Source of the DNA: an uncultured Chloroflexales bacterium
GTDB lineage: Bacteria > Chloroflexota > Chloroflexia > Chloroflexales > Chloroflexaceae
DNA: 54,755 nt
Assembly: GCA_937967405.1 (NCBI GenBank)
Contig: CALCJV010000003.1
Coordinates: 1-54,755 of the forward strand
Direction of reading: 5' to 3'
The first letter of the stretch is position 1; every line of letters starts with the position of its first letter. The notes beneath the pieces are model-generated. The model did not search any database, had not been told where the DNA came from, and was given only the letters and a program-made list of their open reading frames with translations. The position numbers were made by a program, and so were the translations under genes. Below are positions 1 through 7,074 of the stretch, one piece after another.

Positions 1-500
1 CTTGTGTGCCGTTGGGTAGCACGGCCACGCTCATGACCCACGCCGTATGCCCGCTGAGGGTTCGGGCGCACGTGCCGGTGGTCAGCTCCCACAGTTTGAG
101 CATGCCGTCTTCAGAAGCGGAGAGGGCCTGTGTGCTGTTGGGTAGCACGGCCACGCTCCTGACCCCCGCCGTATGCCCGCTGAGGGTTCGGGCGCACGTG
201 CCGGTGGTCACATCCCACAGCTTGAGCGTGCCATCACGGGAAGCCGAGAGGGCCTGTGTGCCATTGGGCAGCAGGGCCACACTCATGACCCCCGCCGTAT
301 GTCCACGAAGGGTCAGGGCGCATGCGCCGGTGGTCACATCCCACAGCTTGAGCGTGCCATCACGGGAAGCCGAAAGGGCCTGTGTGCCATTGGGCAGCAC
401 GGCCACGCTCATGACCGTAGCCGTATGCCCGCAGAGGGTCAGGGTGCATGTGCCGGCGGTCAGCTCCCACAGCTTGAGCGTGCCGTCCTCGCAAGTCGAG
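1..500. repeat. 126-bp tandem coding repeats (WD40 blades)
   Basis: The segment GAGGGCCTGTGTGC and its surroundings recur near 121, 247 and 373, with a diverged copy near 499, that is every 126 bp. The repeats differ at only a few positions, which implies recent duplication or ongoing gene conversion. Confidence 0.85.
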
Positions 501-532
501 AGAGCCTGTATGCCATTGGGTGGTACGTCCAT
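1..532 (-). CDS. WD40-repeat protein, partial (runs off the left edge, probably 5'-truncated)
   Basis: On the minus strand the frame is open from an ATG at 532 to the window edge and encodes just over four WD40 blades with a 42-residue period. Each carries the signatures GHTAGV.SVAVLPNGTQALS and DGTLKLWD. At DNA level the unit is 126 bp and near-identical between copies. The first blade is abnormal: its GH is followed by only a few residues before PPNG, so strand sequence is missing, and a stop lies seven codons upstream of the ATG. I infer a remnant of a longer WD40 protein (family members often carry NB-ARC or kinase N-termini) or a gene truncated by recombination between repeats. The G-rich run just upstream (TTAGGGGGC) could act as a ribosome binding site by chance. 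The family is certain; whether it is expressed is not. Confidence 0.72.
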   Translation of the reverse strand, partial: MDVPPNGIQALSTCEDGTLKLWELTAGTCTLTLCGHTATVMSVAVLPNGTQALSASRDGTLKLWDVTTGACALTLRGHTAGVMSVALLPNGTQALSASRDGTLKLWDVTTGTCARTLSGHTAGVRSVAVLPNSTQALSASEDGMLKLWELTTGTCARTLSGHTAWVMSVAVLPNGTQ

Positions 533-540
533 GCGATGCC

Positions 541-586
541 CCCTAACCCCTCATCCCTAACCCCTAGCACCTAACCTCTAGCTCTA
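541..586. repeat. CCCTAACCCC-type low-complexity run
   Basis: Short C/T/A-rich units (CCCTAACCCC, CCCTAACCCC, CACCTAACCTC) lie between the WD40 fragment and the SDR gene. The stop codon and last few codons of the SDR gene fall inside this run, so the tail of that protein is encoded by it. Confidence 0.6.
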
Positions 587-1559
587 GTGCGTGTGCTGCA
601 CCTACGACACTGCGAGAGGAACGTGCAAAATCTAGTGGGTGCAGGAGCGGAACTAGCTGCATCGCTCGCTCTTCCAGCCACGATAGCGCACTCGGATAGG
701 TCAGGGCGAGGCGGAGTTCGTCCTTCATGCGAGCGTTGCACAGGCGCACCGAGGCGGTGGCGAGGGCGACCATTTCGGGGTTTAGCCCATGGTGCAGGGC
801 TTGGGCGTGGGGATACCAGCGCGGCGATTGAGGCAGATCGAGCATCGCCTGCATGGCTGCATACAGATCGCGCAGGCGGAGCGGCTGATCATCGCCCACA
901 TTGTAGATGCTGCCCGCCTGCCCATACGTGGCAACCCGCAACAGCACCGCGACTAAATCATCAATATGAATGCGCGGCACGAAGTTGTTACCGTCACCAA
1001 AGATTGTCAGGGTGCGGTGCAGCACCGGATCGGTGAAGTCGCGCTCGGTGCCATAAATTGTGGCGACGCGCAGCACAATGCCCGGCAGATCGTGCTGGCG
1101 GGTGTGCTCAAGCACCACTTGCTCAGCCGCGAGCATCAGTTCACCGGCTTTGCAGCATGGCATAGGTGGGGTGTCTTCGGTGACGAGCGTGGCGCGATGA
1201 TCGCCATAGACGGCTACGCCGGAGGTGTAGATATAGGCTCGCACGCTTTTGCTGCGTGAACACGCCGCGAGTAGATGTTGGTTGCCATCCACGAGCGTGC
1301 GTTGCAACACGGCGGTATTCAGGATCGAGGCACTGGTGAGGTTGTAGACGTATTCGATCCCCTCGGCAACTCCGACAAGACTGTGCGGATTGGTCACATC
1401 GCCGTGCCATACAACCATGCCGTGTGCCGCGAGATCATCTACCAGTGGGGTATCGGGGTCACACACCACGCCGCGCACGCTATGCCCCTGCGCGAGGAGG
1501 CGATACGCTAGCCGTGCGCCGGTGTAGCCGGCAGCTCCAACAATCAGATAGTTCGCCAT
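564..1559 (-). CDS. NAD(P)-binding SDR/epimerase-like protein lacking the usual catalytic Tyr
   Basis: 331 residues with an extended-SDR fold. The N-terminus has a beta-alpha-beta dinucleotide motif GAAGYTG (residues 8-14), followed by DVTNPHSL and the YIYTSGVAVYG strand, then a conserved late motif VPRIHIDDL and a YNVGDD turn, all typical of NAD-dependent epimerase/dehydratases. Where the family has YxxxK the sequence reads PMPCCK: the lysine is present but the tyrosine position is methionine. It may therefore be a non-redox NAD(P)-binding protein, as in NmrA-like regulators or ribosome-associated SDRs. The start is ATG with GAGAGGTG upstream. The C-terminal residues (LELEVRC) run into the low-complexity repeat. 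The substrate cannot be predicted. Confidence 0.8.
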   Translation of the reverse strand: MANYLIVGAAGYTGARLAYRLLAQGHSVRGVVCDPDTPLVDDLAAHGMVVWHGDVTNPHSLVGVAEGIEYVYNLTSASILNTAVLQRTLVDGNQHLLAACSRSKSVRAYIYTSGVAVYGDHRATLVTEDTPPMPCCKAGELMLAAEQVVLEHTRQHDLPGIVLRVATIYGTERDFTDPVLHRTLTIFGDGNNFVPRIHIDDLVAVLLRVATYGQAGSIYNVGDDQPLRLRDLYAAMQAMLDLPQSPRWYPHAQALHHGLNPEMVALATASVRLCNARMKDELRLALTYPSALSWLEERAMQLVPLLHPLDFARSSRSVVGAAHALELEVRC

Positions 1560-1732
1560 GAAGACACCTCTCTTTCATCGAGTTTAGCGCATCCGGCTCA
1601 TCGTTGTAGCCGTGCTAGGCTATTGTGATGCGCTGGTGTGAATAGCATCATCCGCCGTTCCTGTAGCGGCGTAGGCGATGCTGCAATGCGTGGCAGGCGT
1701 GGCGCACATGTTGCCAAGAAGCCTCACTAGCC

Positions 1733-1764
1733 TGTACAGGTGCGTGCTATATTGGTATGATACC
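1733..1764 (+). promoter_or_regulatory. Candidate sigma70-type promoter for the alkyltransferase-like gene
   Basis: TGTACA (1733-1738), a 17-bp spacer and TATGAT (1756-1761). The -10 sits in a perfect palindrome GGTAT-G-ATACC (1754-1764), a possible operator. The 1560-1890 stretch holds nothing else I recognise, apart from an alternative GTG start at 1810 preceded by AGGAG. Confidence 0.5.
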
Positions 1765-1890
1765 ATTGGTAGAAATCATTGAACACTGGTAGTATGGTGT
1801 ACAGGAGATGTGCAATCGGTGTGCGCCAATGATCTGGCTCTTCGCCTAGCAGATCCCTTTTGCCTGACACCTGCCCATCCTAAAGTCGTC

Positions 1891-2208
1891 ATGAATACTT
1901 ACGAACAAATCTATGCTGTGGTAAGGCAAATTCCCTACGGCAAGGTGAGTAGCTATGGGCGGATTGCCCGCCGCGCCGGCTTGCCCGGACAGGCGCGGCT
2001 CGTTGGCTATGCCCTGCACGCCCTGCGTACTAGCCCTACGTCGAATGGGGCGGTTCCGTGGTGGCGGGTGATCAATGCGCGGGGCTATATCAGTAATGCC
2101 TATGAAGCGATGTTGCAGCGCGAGTATCTCGCAGCAGAAGGGGTAATCGTCTCGGCGACAGGCACGGTGGATCTGGCAGTTTACCTGTGGGATGAGCACA
2201 TGCCGTGA
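1891..2208 (+). CDS. Alkyltransferase-like protein (ATL), MGMT fold without the acceptor cysteine
   Basis: 105 residues from the ATG at 1891. The IPYGKVSSYG..A...G motif and the recognition helix (GYALHALRTSP) match the DNA-binding domain of O6-alkylguanine-DNA methyltransferases, but the acceptor motif PCHRV is replaced by PWWRV. Trp in place of Cys is the hallmark of ATL proteins, which bind O6-alkylguanine without repairing it and hand the lesion to nucleotide-excision repair. A GTG at 1810 would add 27 residues that do not resemble the family. I prefer 1891, which gives the usual ATL length. The gene converges on the HD-GYP gene, and its TGA abuts a hairpin at 2209-2231. Confidence 0.85.
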   Translation: MNTYEQIYAVVRQIPYGKVSSYGRIARRAGLPGQARLVGYALHALRTSPTSNGAVPWWRVINARGYISNAYEAMLQREYLAAEGVIVSATGTVDLAVYLWDEHMP

Positions 2209-2231
2209 GCTTGCACCGCTACGGTGCAAGC
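2209..2231. terminator. Bidirectional hairpin between convergent genes, with a stop codon as its loop
   Basis: Perfect 10-bp stem GCTTGCACCG / CGGTGCAAGC with the triloop CTA. On the minus strand the loop is the TAG stop of the HD-GYP gene, and the left arm begins one base after the TGA of the ATL gene. Confidence 0.7.
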
Positions 2232-3934
2232 GCAGTCACAGCATAGTCGTCTATTTCTTCTGGCAAGGGCATCGGCACGTGAATGCGGCCCTGCTGGCAC
2301 GCCCGTTCGAGCGCGGCGACACACTCAGGGTCAAGCGCAACCCCAACCATATCGTGCAGCACGGCGAGCGTTTCTTCGAGTGTCAAGGCTTTGCGGTAGG
2401 GGCGGTCATTCGTCAAGGCATCAAACACATCGGCAACGGAAACAATTCGCCCGATCAGCGAAATCTGATCCCCCTGTAAGCCGTGCGGATAGCCGTTGCC
2501 ATCGAGGCGTTCGTGGTGTTCAATCACAGCGCGGAGTTCTTCTTCCAGCAGATCGCTCAATCCGGCTTGCACCAGCAGATCGTAGCCAATCTGGGGGTGT
2601 TTACGAATCTCATCCATCTCGGCTTCATTCAGGCGGTCTTTCTTGCCGAGAATAATATCGCTCACGCCAACTTTGCCAAGATCGTGCAGGCGGCTGCCGA
2701 TGCGAACGTGAGCGATAAATTCATCGGTGCAGCCTAGCTCACGGGCAATCTCGACCGAGAGTAAAGCAACTCGGTGGCTGTGGCCGGGTGAGAAGGACGG
2801 GTCTTTCAAATCGGCGGCGGAGGAGATAGCCCGCACGATGCCCCAGAACAGCTTCTCTTGCTCCTCAAAGAGCTGCGAAAACTGGAACGCAATTGCGGCT
2901 TGGCGGGTCAGCGTCTCAAACAGTTGGGCATCTTCATCGGTGAAGTCGGAGCCGTCGCGTTTGTTCAGAGCTTGCGCCCCACCGATAATGCGCTCGCGGA
3001 TTTCGCCGCCCTGCTGGGCCGCACGCTGAATGCTTGGTGCGTGCATGGGCACACACAAGATTGAGCGTGTGACAAAGCCACTCTCATCATCTACATTGGC
3101 GTGGAAGTATGGGTTGCGGTGCACATCGTTGACAATTTCGCGGGACTTCGAATGGGTAACTACATGCCCAATGATGCCGGTATCGGCGGGGATCGAAACG
3201 CGCGGCATAGCTACGCCTTGATTATCGCCGCCCGCAATGAGCAGTTCGAGTCGCTCGCCGTTTTTGTCGAGCAGCCAAAATGAAGTGGCCTCAACTTGTA
3301 AGAGGCGTTCGGCATAGTCCATAATTGTTTTGATCAGCTTGTTGCGCTCAAGGGTGGCGGAGATACCCGTAATAAACGAGATGAGTTCCTTAAGGCGCGT
3401 ATTCAGCTGCGCTTGGGTTGCGGCCCGCTGCATCTCCGCTTCCATCCGCAGACTTCGCCCAATGTCCGGTGTGAGCCGCTCCAAGACGATCTGTACGAGA
3501 TCGAGATCACAGTCAGCTGCCGCGTCGTGGATGTGATGCAGGGTGGTGTAGGGGGATGGCAGCGTCACGAGCACGACCCCTAGCGGGCGATCATGGTCCA
3601 CAAGCGCGTAGGCGGCAGTGTTGCCGTGCTGAAGCAAGCGCGGTGTGTGCTCGGCGGTGGTAGTGTGTCCATCTTGCAACAGTTCGGCACACAGCGTGGC
3701 TGCGTGAGCAGGCCGAGGGGCGGAGCCACCGTGTGCGCTGCGGGTGGTGGTGGGCTGGCAGGTGCCGCTGGCTGGATCGTAGGCGTAGAAAAAGGCGGCG
3801 TGGGCATCACTTAGGTGCAAAACCAGATCAAGCATCTGCTCAAGCAGGGTTGTCAGATTATCAGCACGGGCAACTGCATTTGCCTGCTGGATGACATCGA
3901 GTAGGGTAGCAAGTGTAGATTGATGTGTGGTCAT
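2219..3934 (-). CDS. GAF-GAF-HD-GYP protein, probable cyclic-di-GMP phosphodiesterase
   Basis: 571 residues, no membrane segment. A GAF-like region (about 20-160) is followed by a short helix and a clear second GAF domain (about 185-360, with the IPADTGIIGHVV..S motif). The C-terminal HD-GYP domain (about 370-560) keeps the metal and catalytic motifs: HSHRVA, RLHDLGKVGVSD, HHERLDGNGYP and DVFDALTNDRPYR. The HHExxDGxGYP signature is intact, so hydrolysis of c-di-GMP in the cytoplasm under control of a GAF-sensed signal is expected. It lies 44 bp downstream of the radical-SAM/DUF512 gene on the same strand and may be co-transcribed with it. ATG start; AGAGG lies about 9 bp upstream. Confidence 0.9.
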   Translation of the reverse strand: MTTHQSTLATLLDVIQQANAVARADNLTTLLEQMLDLVLHLSDAHAAFFYAYDPASGTCQPTTTRSAHGGSAPRPAHAATLCAELLQDGHTTTAEHTPRLLQHGNTAAYALVDHDRPLGVVLVTLPSPYTTLHHIHDAAADCDLDLVQIVLERLTPDIGRSLRMEAEMQRAATQAQLNTRLKELISFITGISATLERNKLIKTIMDYAERLLQVEATSFWLLDKNGERLELLIAGGDNQGVAMPRVSIPADTGIIGHVVTHSKSREIVNDVHRNPYFHANVDDESGFVTRSILCVPMHAPSIQRAAQQGGEIRERIIGGAQALNKRDGSDFTDEDAQLFETLTRQAAIAFQFSQLFEEQEKLFWGIVRAISSAADLKDPSFSPGHSHRVALLSVEIARELGCTDEFIAHVRIGSRLHDLGKVGVSDIILGKKDRLNEAEMDEIRKHPQIGYDLLVQAGLSDLLEEELRAVIEHHERLDGNGYPHGLQGDQISLIGRIVSVADVFDALTNDRPYRKALTLEETLAVLHDMVGVALDPECVAALERACQQGRIHVPMPLPEEIDDYAVTALAP

Positions 3935-3978
3935 GGGCAGCGACCTCTTTACATTCCAATCGTCGCGCCACGCTCAAG

Positions 3979-5553
3979 CTAGGATGCGACCGAAGTGCGA
4001 GCGCGATGGGCCAATAATCGCCGCTTACGGGCGGGGGCGGCTTTGGTAAATCGCCGTAAGAATTGCACAATCTCAGCCGCATCTGCAACCGGTTGGGTTG
4101 CCACGCCTGTTGCGGCTTCAATCTGCGGTGGTGAATATTCATCTAGGGTACGCAGGCCTTGATGATCGAACATGACCCGCGGCAGGAGGGCGTGCGTGCA
4201 GCCGCTTTCGCGCAGCGCGGGCACAACATCTTGCGCGGTGAGTAAGCCACTGACCGTGACGGTCTCGCCGAAGAACTGGTTGATGATCGGTAGCACGCGG
4301 GCGTGCAGGTTCTCGATTTGGTTCAACTCGTTGGCAATCTGCTGCAAGATGGGGGCGATCAATGTGCCACACACGAGCGCAAGGTGGATCGGCGTGGATA
4401 GGCACGCTGGTAAGTGGGTGCGGGCAATGGCCCATGCATCCAGAAACTCGCGGGTCATGCCGACCCCATTCGAGTATTGCGGGTAATCGGCGTAGAAATC
4501 GGCGGGTGGGAGTTCACGCCCACTCAGCAGGTAGAACTCATCGCTCGGAAATACGAGAGGGAGGCCCAGTTCGCGCAGGTAGTGGGCACTGTATGGCTCC
4601 AGCAGATCAATCACCTCAGCCGCTTCAGCCGGTGTGTAGCAACGGAGGGGCACCTCAGTAGCGGCGGCGAGCCGCGAGCAGAAGCCCCAATCTGCCCCTG
4701 CGTGTGGTGTGGTGGGGGCAATCGGTAGTATCCCAGTATCCCACTTTGGTTGGCGTTCCCAATTCGTATCAATCCACTCTGGCGTTTCGTGAACTTGGAT
4801 CGCCGCCCGAAGCGTCTTGGGAGCTTTGCCGGTGAAGCGGAAGCGCGTTAAGCCTACTGGCACAACCGAGATCGATTCGATAGCGGGGTAGAAGCTAGCG
4901 AGATCACTAAGCGTGCGGTGCAACGCAGCGGGGGTGTCATTGACTTCCGGACACGCCACGACTTGGGTATGCATGCGAATGCCTGCGCGGGCAAGGCGGG
5001 CGAGTTGGGGCAGCACATCCTCTACATCTTGCTTACCAAGCAGCACGGCCCGCAAGGCTCGATCTGTGGCGTGGATACTGATGTACAGAGGCGAGAGGCG
5101 TTGCTCCTCGATCCGTTGCCAATCGTCCTCGCTGAGGTTGGTCAGAGTGACGAAATTGCCATACAGGAACGAGAGGCGGAAGTCGTCATCTTTCAGGTAG
5201 AGCGTCTTCCGCATGCCTTTGGGCATTTGGGTAAGGAAACAGAAGGGGCACTTATTGTTGCAGGTGCGGAGTCGATCAAAGAGTGGCTCGGTAAATTCGA
5301 TCCCAAGATCGTCGTCGGGGTCTTTATCCAGTGTCAGGTGGAGATCGGTGTGGTCGCGCTTGAGGTGCAAGCGGACCTGTTCCTCGGCAATCGCAAAGCG
5401 GTAGTCAATCACATCGCGCAGGTGCAGGTCGTTCACGGCGATCAGGCGATCTCCCACCTGTATGCCGAGCCGAGCGGCAGTGCTAGACGGGGCGACGCTA
5501 CTGATTTGGCCTCCCTCACCAGCAATGTTCTTGGGATCAGGTTGGTATTCCAC
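3979..5553 (-). CDS. PDZ / radical-SAM-like / DUF512 iron-sulfur protein
   Basis: 524 residues. The N-terminal PDZ-like module (about 10-75) has SSVAPSSTAARLGIQVGDRL. It is followed by a radical-SAM-type cluster motif C98-x3-C102-x2-C105 (CNNKCPFC) and the ISIHATD strand, and then the DUF512 C-terminal half (about 300-500), ending in a basic tail. This order matches the conserved cyanobacterial/Chloroflexi/clostridial family annotated as a putative Fe-S oxidoreductase, whose reaction is unknown. The start is GTG at 5553 with no obvious Shine-Dalgarno, so the exact start is uncertain. Confidence 0.85.
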   Translation of the reverse strand: MEYQPDPKNIAGEGGQISSVAPSSTAARLGIQVGDRLIAVNDLHLRDVIDYRFAIAEEQVRLHLKRDHTDLHLTLDKDPDDDLGIEFTEPLFDRLRTCNNKCPFCFLTQMPKGMRKTLYLKDDDFRLSFLYGNFVTLTNLSEDDWQRIEEQRLSPLYISIHATDRALRAVLLGKQDVEDVLPQLARLARAGIRMHTQVVACPEVNDTPAALHRTLSDLASFYPAIESISVVPVGLTRFRFTGKAPKTLRAAIQVHETPEWIDTNWERQPKWDTGILPIAPTTPHAGADWGFCSRLAAATEVPLRCYTPAEAAEVIDLLEPYSAHYLRELGLPLVFPSDEFYLLSGRELPPADFYADYPQYSNGVGMTREFLDAWAIARTHLPACLSTPIHLALVCGTLIAPILQQIANELNQIENLHARVLPIINQFFGETVTVSGLLTAQDVVPALRESGCTHALLPRVMFDHQGLRTLDEYSPPQIEAATGVATQPVADAAEIVQFLRRFTKAAPARKRRLLAHRARTSVAS

Positions 5554-5674
5554 AGGAGTTAGATTACTTCAATTCTATGTACGCTAGGATCGTATTTTGT
5601 AACAAACGCCCCTTAATCATACCACAGATTCGGCTGTGCCGGAACGCGTGAGCAGATGTCAGGGATCAGGGACT

Positions 5675-5735
5675 AGGTGTCAGGTCAAGCCTAAAAGTGC
5701 GGAGCGTCCGCGCTGAGGACGCTCACCTGACACCT
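5675..5735 (-). terminator. Nested palindromes after the anti-sigma gene
   Basis: The outer inverted repeat AGGTGTCAGGT (5675-5685) / ACCTGACACCT (5725-5735) encloses the inner hairpin GAGCGTCC (5702-5709) / GGACGCTC (5717-5724). It starts 11 bp beyond the stop of the putative anti-sigma gene. There is no T-run. It could be a terminator or a REP-like dispersed element; the neighbouring TCAGGGATCAGGGACTAGG suggests repetitive origin. Confidence 0.55.
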
Positions 5736-5746
5736 GAAAACTTGCG

Positions 5747-6226
5747 CTAGCGGGCGGGTTGGTGGTGTGGGGCGCGGGCAGCGCGGTCATCGAGGGCGAG
5801 CCACAGCACAATGGCCGCAAGCACCCATGAGAGGTAGGCGTGCAGGGTGGGTAGGCTCTCAATCACTTGTTGGCTAAGGGGGAAGGTCGTATAGAGGGTG
5901 TGCCAGCCTGCGTTGATCGCTGCATTGAGGGTGGCATGGATCTGGTCCCACCACGCCAGCACGCCCGTTGTGGTGAGCAGTGTGCCGTAGAAGTGCCATG
6001 CAATCCCCACCGATACCCCGACTGTCAGGGCCGTGAGTAGCAGCACCGTCAGGCGATACCAGACAGGCGGTGCGAGTGGAGCAAGTGTCCCCGCGCTCGC
6101 CTGCTGCACTAGTGCCAGCAAGGATGCAGTGACATCGGGCGGGGCTTGCCAGCGGAGTTCTTCGCGCACGATCTGCTCTAGCGAGGTGCGCTGCTGGTTG
6201 GGTTGTTCGTGGTGCAGTTGGGTCAT
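5747..6226 (-). CDS. Putative anti-sigma factor, membrane protein
   Basis: 159 residues. The N-terminal cytoplasmic part (about 1-50, EQIVREELRWQAPPDVTASLL) is followed by one hydrophobic segment (about 58-80) and a second near the C-terminus (about 130-147), with a short loop between them. No zinc-binding HxxxCxxC motif is present. The ATG overlaps the TGA of the upstream ECF sigma gene (ATGA), so the two are translationally coupled. That arrangement and the membrane topology are the reasons for the anti-sigma call; the sequence itself shows no diagnostic domain. Confidence 0.55.
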   Translation of the reverse strand: MTQLHHEQPNQQRTSLEQIVREELRWQAPPDVTASLLALVQQASAGTLAPLAPPVWYRLTVLLLTALTVGVSVGIAWHFYGTLLTTTGVLAWWDQIHATLNAAINAGWHTLYTTFPLSQQVIESLPTLHAYLSWVLAAIVLWLALDDRAARAPHHQPAR

Positions 6227-6918
6227 ACTGTGCCCCCTTTCAAGCCAAGCAGACGGAATGGTGCAAAGCGCGTCGCGCCGACGGGTGTGGGTGCGGCGGC
6301 AGGGCGGGCGGTGGGCTGCACGATGGGCAAGTTGGATTGGGGGTGCTGCTCGGAGAGCAATGCCGCGAGGCGTTCTTTGCCCCGCCGGATGTGGCTCTTA
6401 ACGGTATTCAAGGGCAGATCGAGTACGTCGGCAATATCGGCATATTTCATGTCTTCAAAGTAGTATAGTGTTAGCACGAGCCGATACTGCTCTTCGAGTT
6501 GCTCCAGTGCGGCGTGCACTTGGCGGCGGGTCTCTTGCGTATCGTTCACGCCGGCTGGGTCTACCCAACGATCATCATCGGCAACCAGCGAAAGCGGGTC
6601 AAACTCTTCGCTTGCGGCGGTGGCCACCGTGTGCAGGATCGGCACTTGCCGCCCGCGCCGCCGCAACTCGTCGCGGCACAGATTGATCACGAGGCGGTAG
6701 AGCCATGTGGTGAAGCGGCTTTCGCCATTATATTGGTGGAGCGAGCGCAGCAGCCGGATGAAGGCTTCCTGTGTCAGGTCAGCCGCATCATCTGGGTTCT
6801 TCAGCACGCTCATCGCAATGCTAAAGACGTAATGTTGCTGGCTTAGCACAAGTTCAGTGAGGGCCGCTTGATCGCCAGCGCGTGCCCGCTGAAGCAGCTC
6901 AGGTGATGGTTCTGCCAA
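6223..6918 (-). CDS. ECF-type RNA polymerase sigma factor
   Basis: 231 residues. Sigma region 2 (about 20-90) contains the DAADLTQEAFIRLLRSL helix and the TTWLYRLVINLCRDELRRR recognition helix. After a variable acidic linker, region 4 (about 140-195) has the helix-turn-helix MKYADIADVLDLPLNTVKSHIRRGK. The C-terminal 30 residues are Ala/Pro-rich. The start is TTG (6918) preceded by AAAGGG at suitable spacing; the next in-frame ATG would delete region 2. It is coupled to the membrane protein downstream, which probably holds it inactive until a cell-surface signal arrives. The regulon is unknown. Confidence 0.93.
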   Translation of the reverse strand: MAEPSPELLQRARAGDQAALTELVLSQQHYVFSIAMSVLKNPDDAADLTQEAFIRLLRSLHQYNGESRFTTWLYRLVINLCRDELRRRGRQVPILHTVATAASEEFDPLSLVADDDRWVDPAGVNDTQETRRQVHAALEQLEEQYRLVLTLYYFEDMKYADIADVLDLPLNTVKSHIRRGKERLAALLSEQHPQSNLPIVQPTARPAAAPTPVGATRFAPFRLLGLKGGTV

Positions 6919-7026
6919 TGCTCAATCCCTTTCATCTCCATGCTATGATTGCTAGTGCTACGCCCGACCTATCGGTACGCGGTATGCTGTAGGTTATACG
7001 CACCCAGCAGGCAAAAGGTTGCAGGC

Positions 7027-7062
7027 GGCGGATACGGCCCAATGCCACTAGGCATATCCGCC
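7027..7062 (-). terminator. Hairpin after the Ig-repeat protein gene
   Basis: GGCGGATA (7027-7034) pairs with TATCCGCC (7055-7062), with an inner TGCC/GGCA pairing. It lies 12 bp downstream of the stop at 7075 and is not followed by a T-run. Confidence 0.5.
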
Positions 7063-7074
7063 GGAGATCACTGC

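Noticed and set aside
1-540. CRISPR-like array from regularly spaced repeats
   Set aside because: The 126-bp periodicity is protein-coding WD40; there are no short palindromic repeats with unique spacers.
6-560. 184-codon plus-strand frame across the left-edge repeats
   Set aside because: It is the antisense of the WD40 array. The minus strand gives clean WD40 blades, whereas this frame gives low-complexity Pro/Val/Ser repeats.
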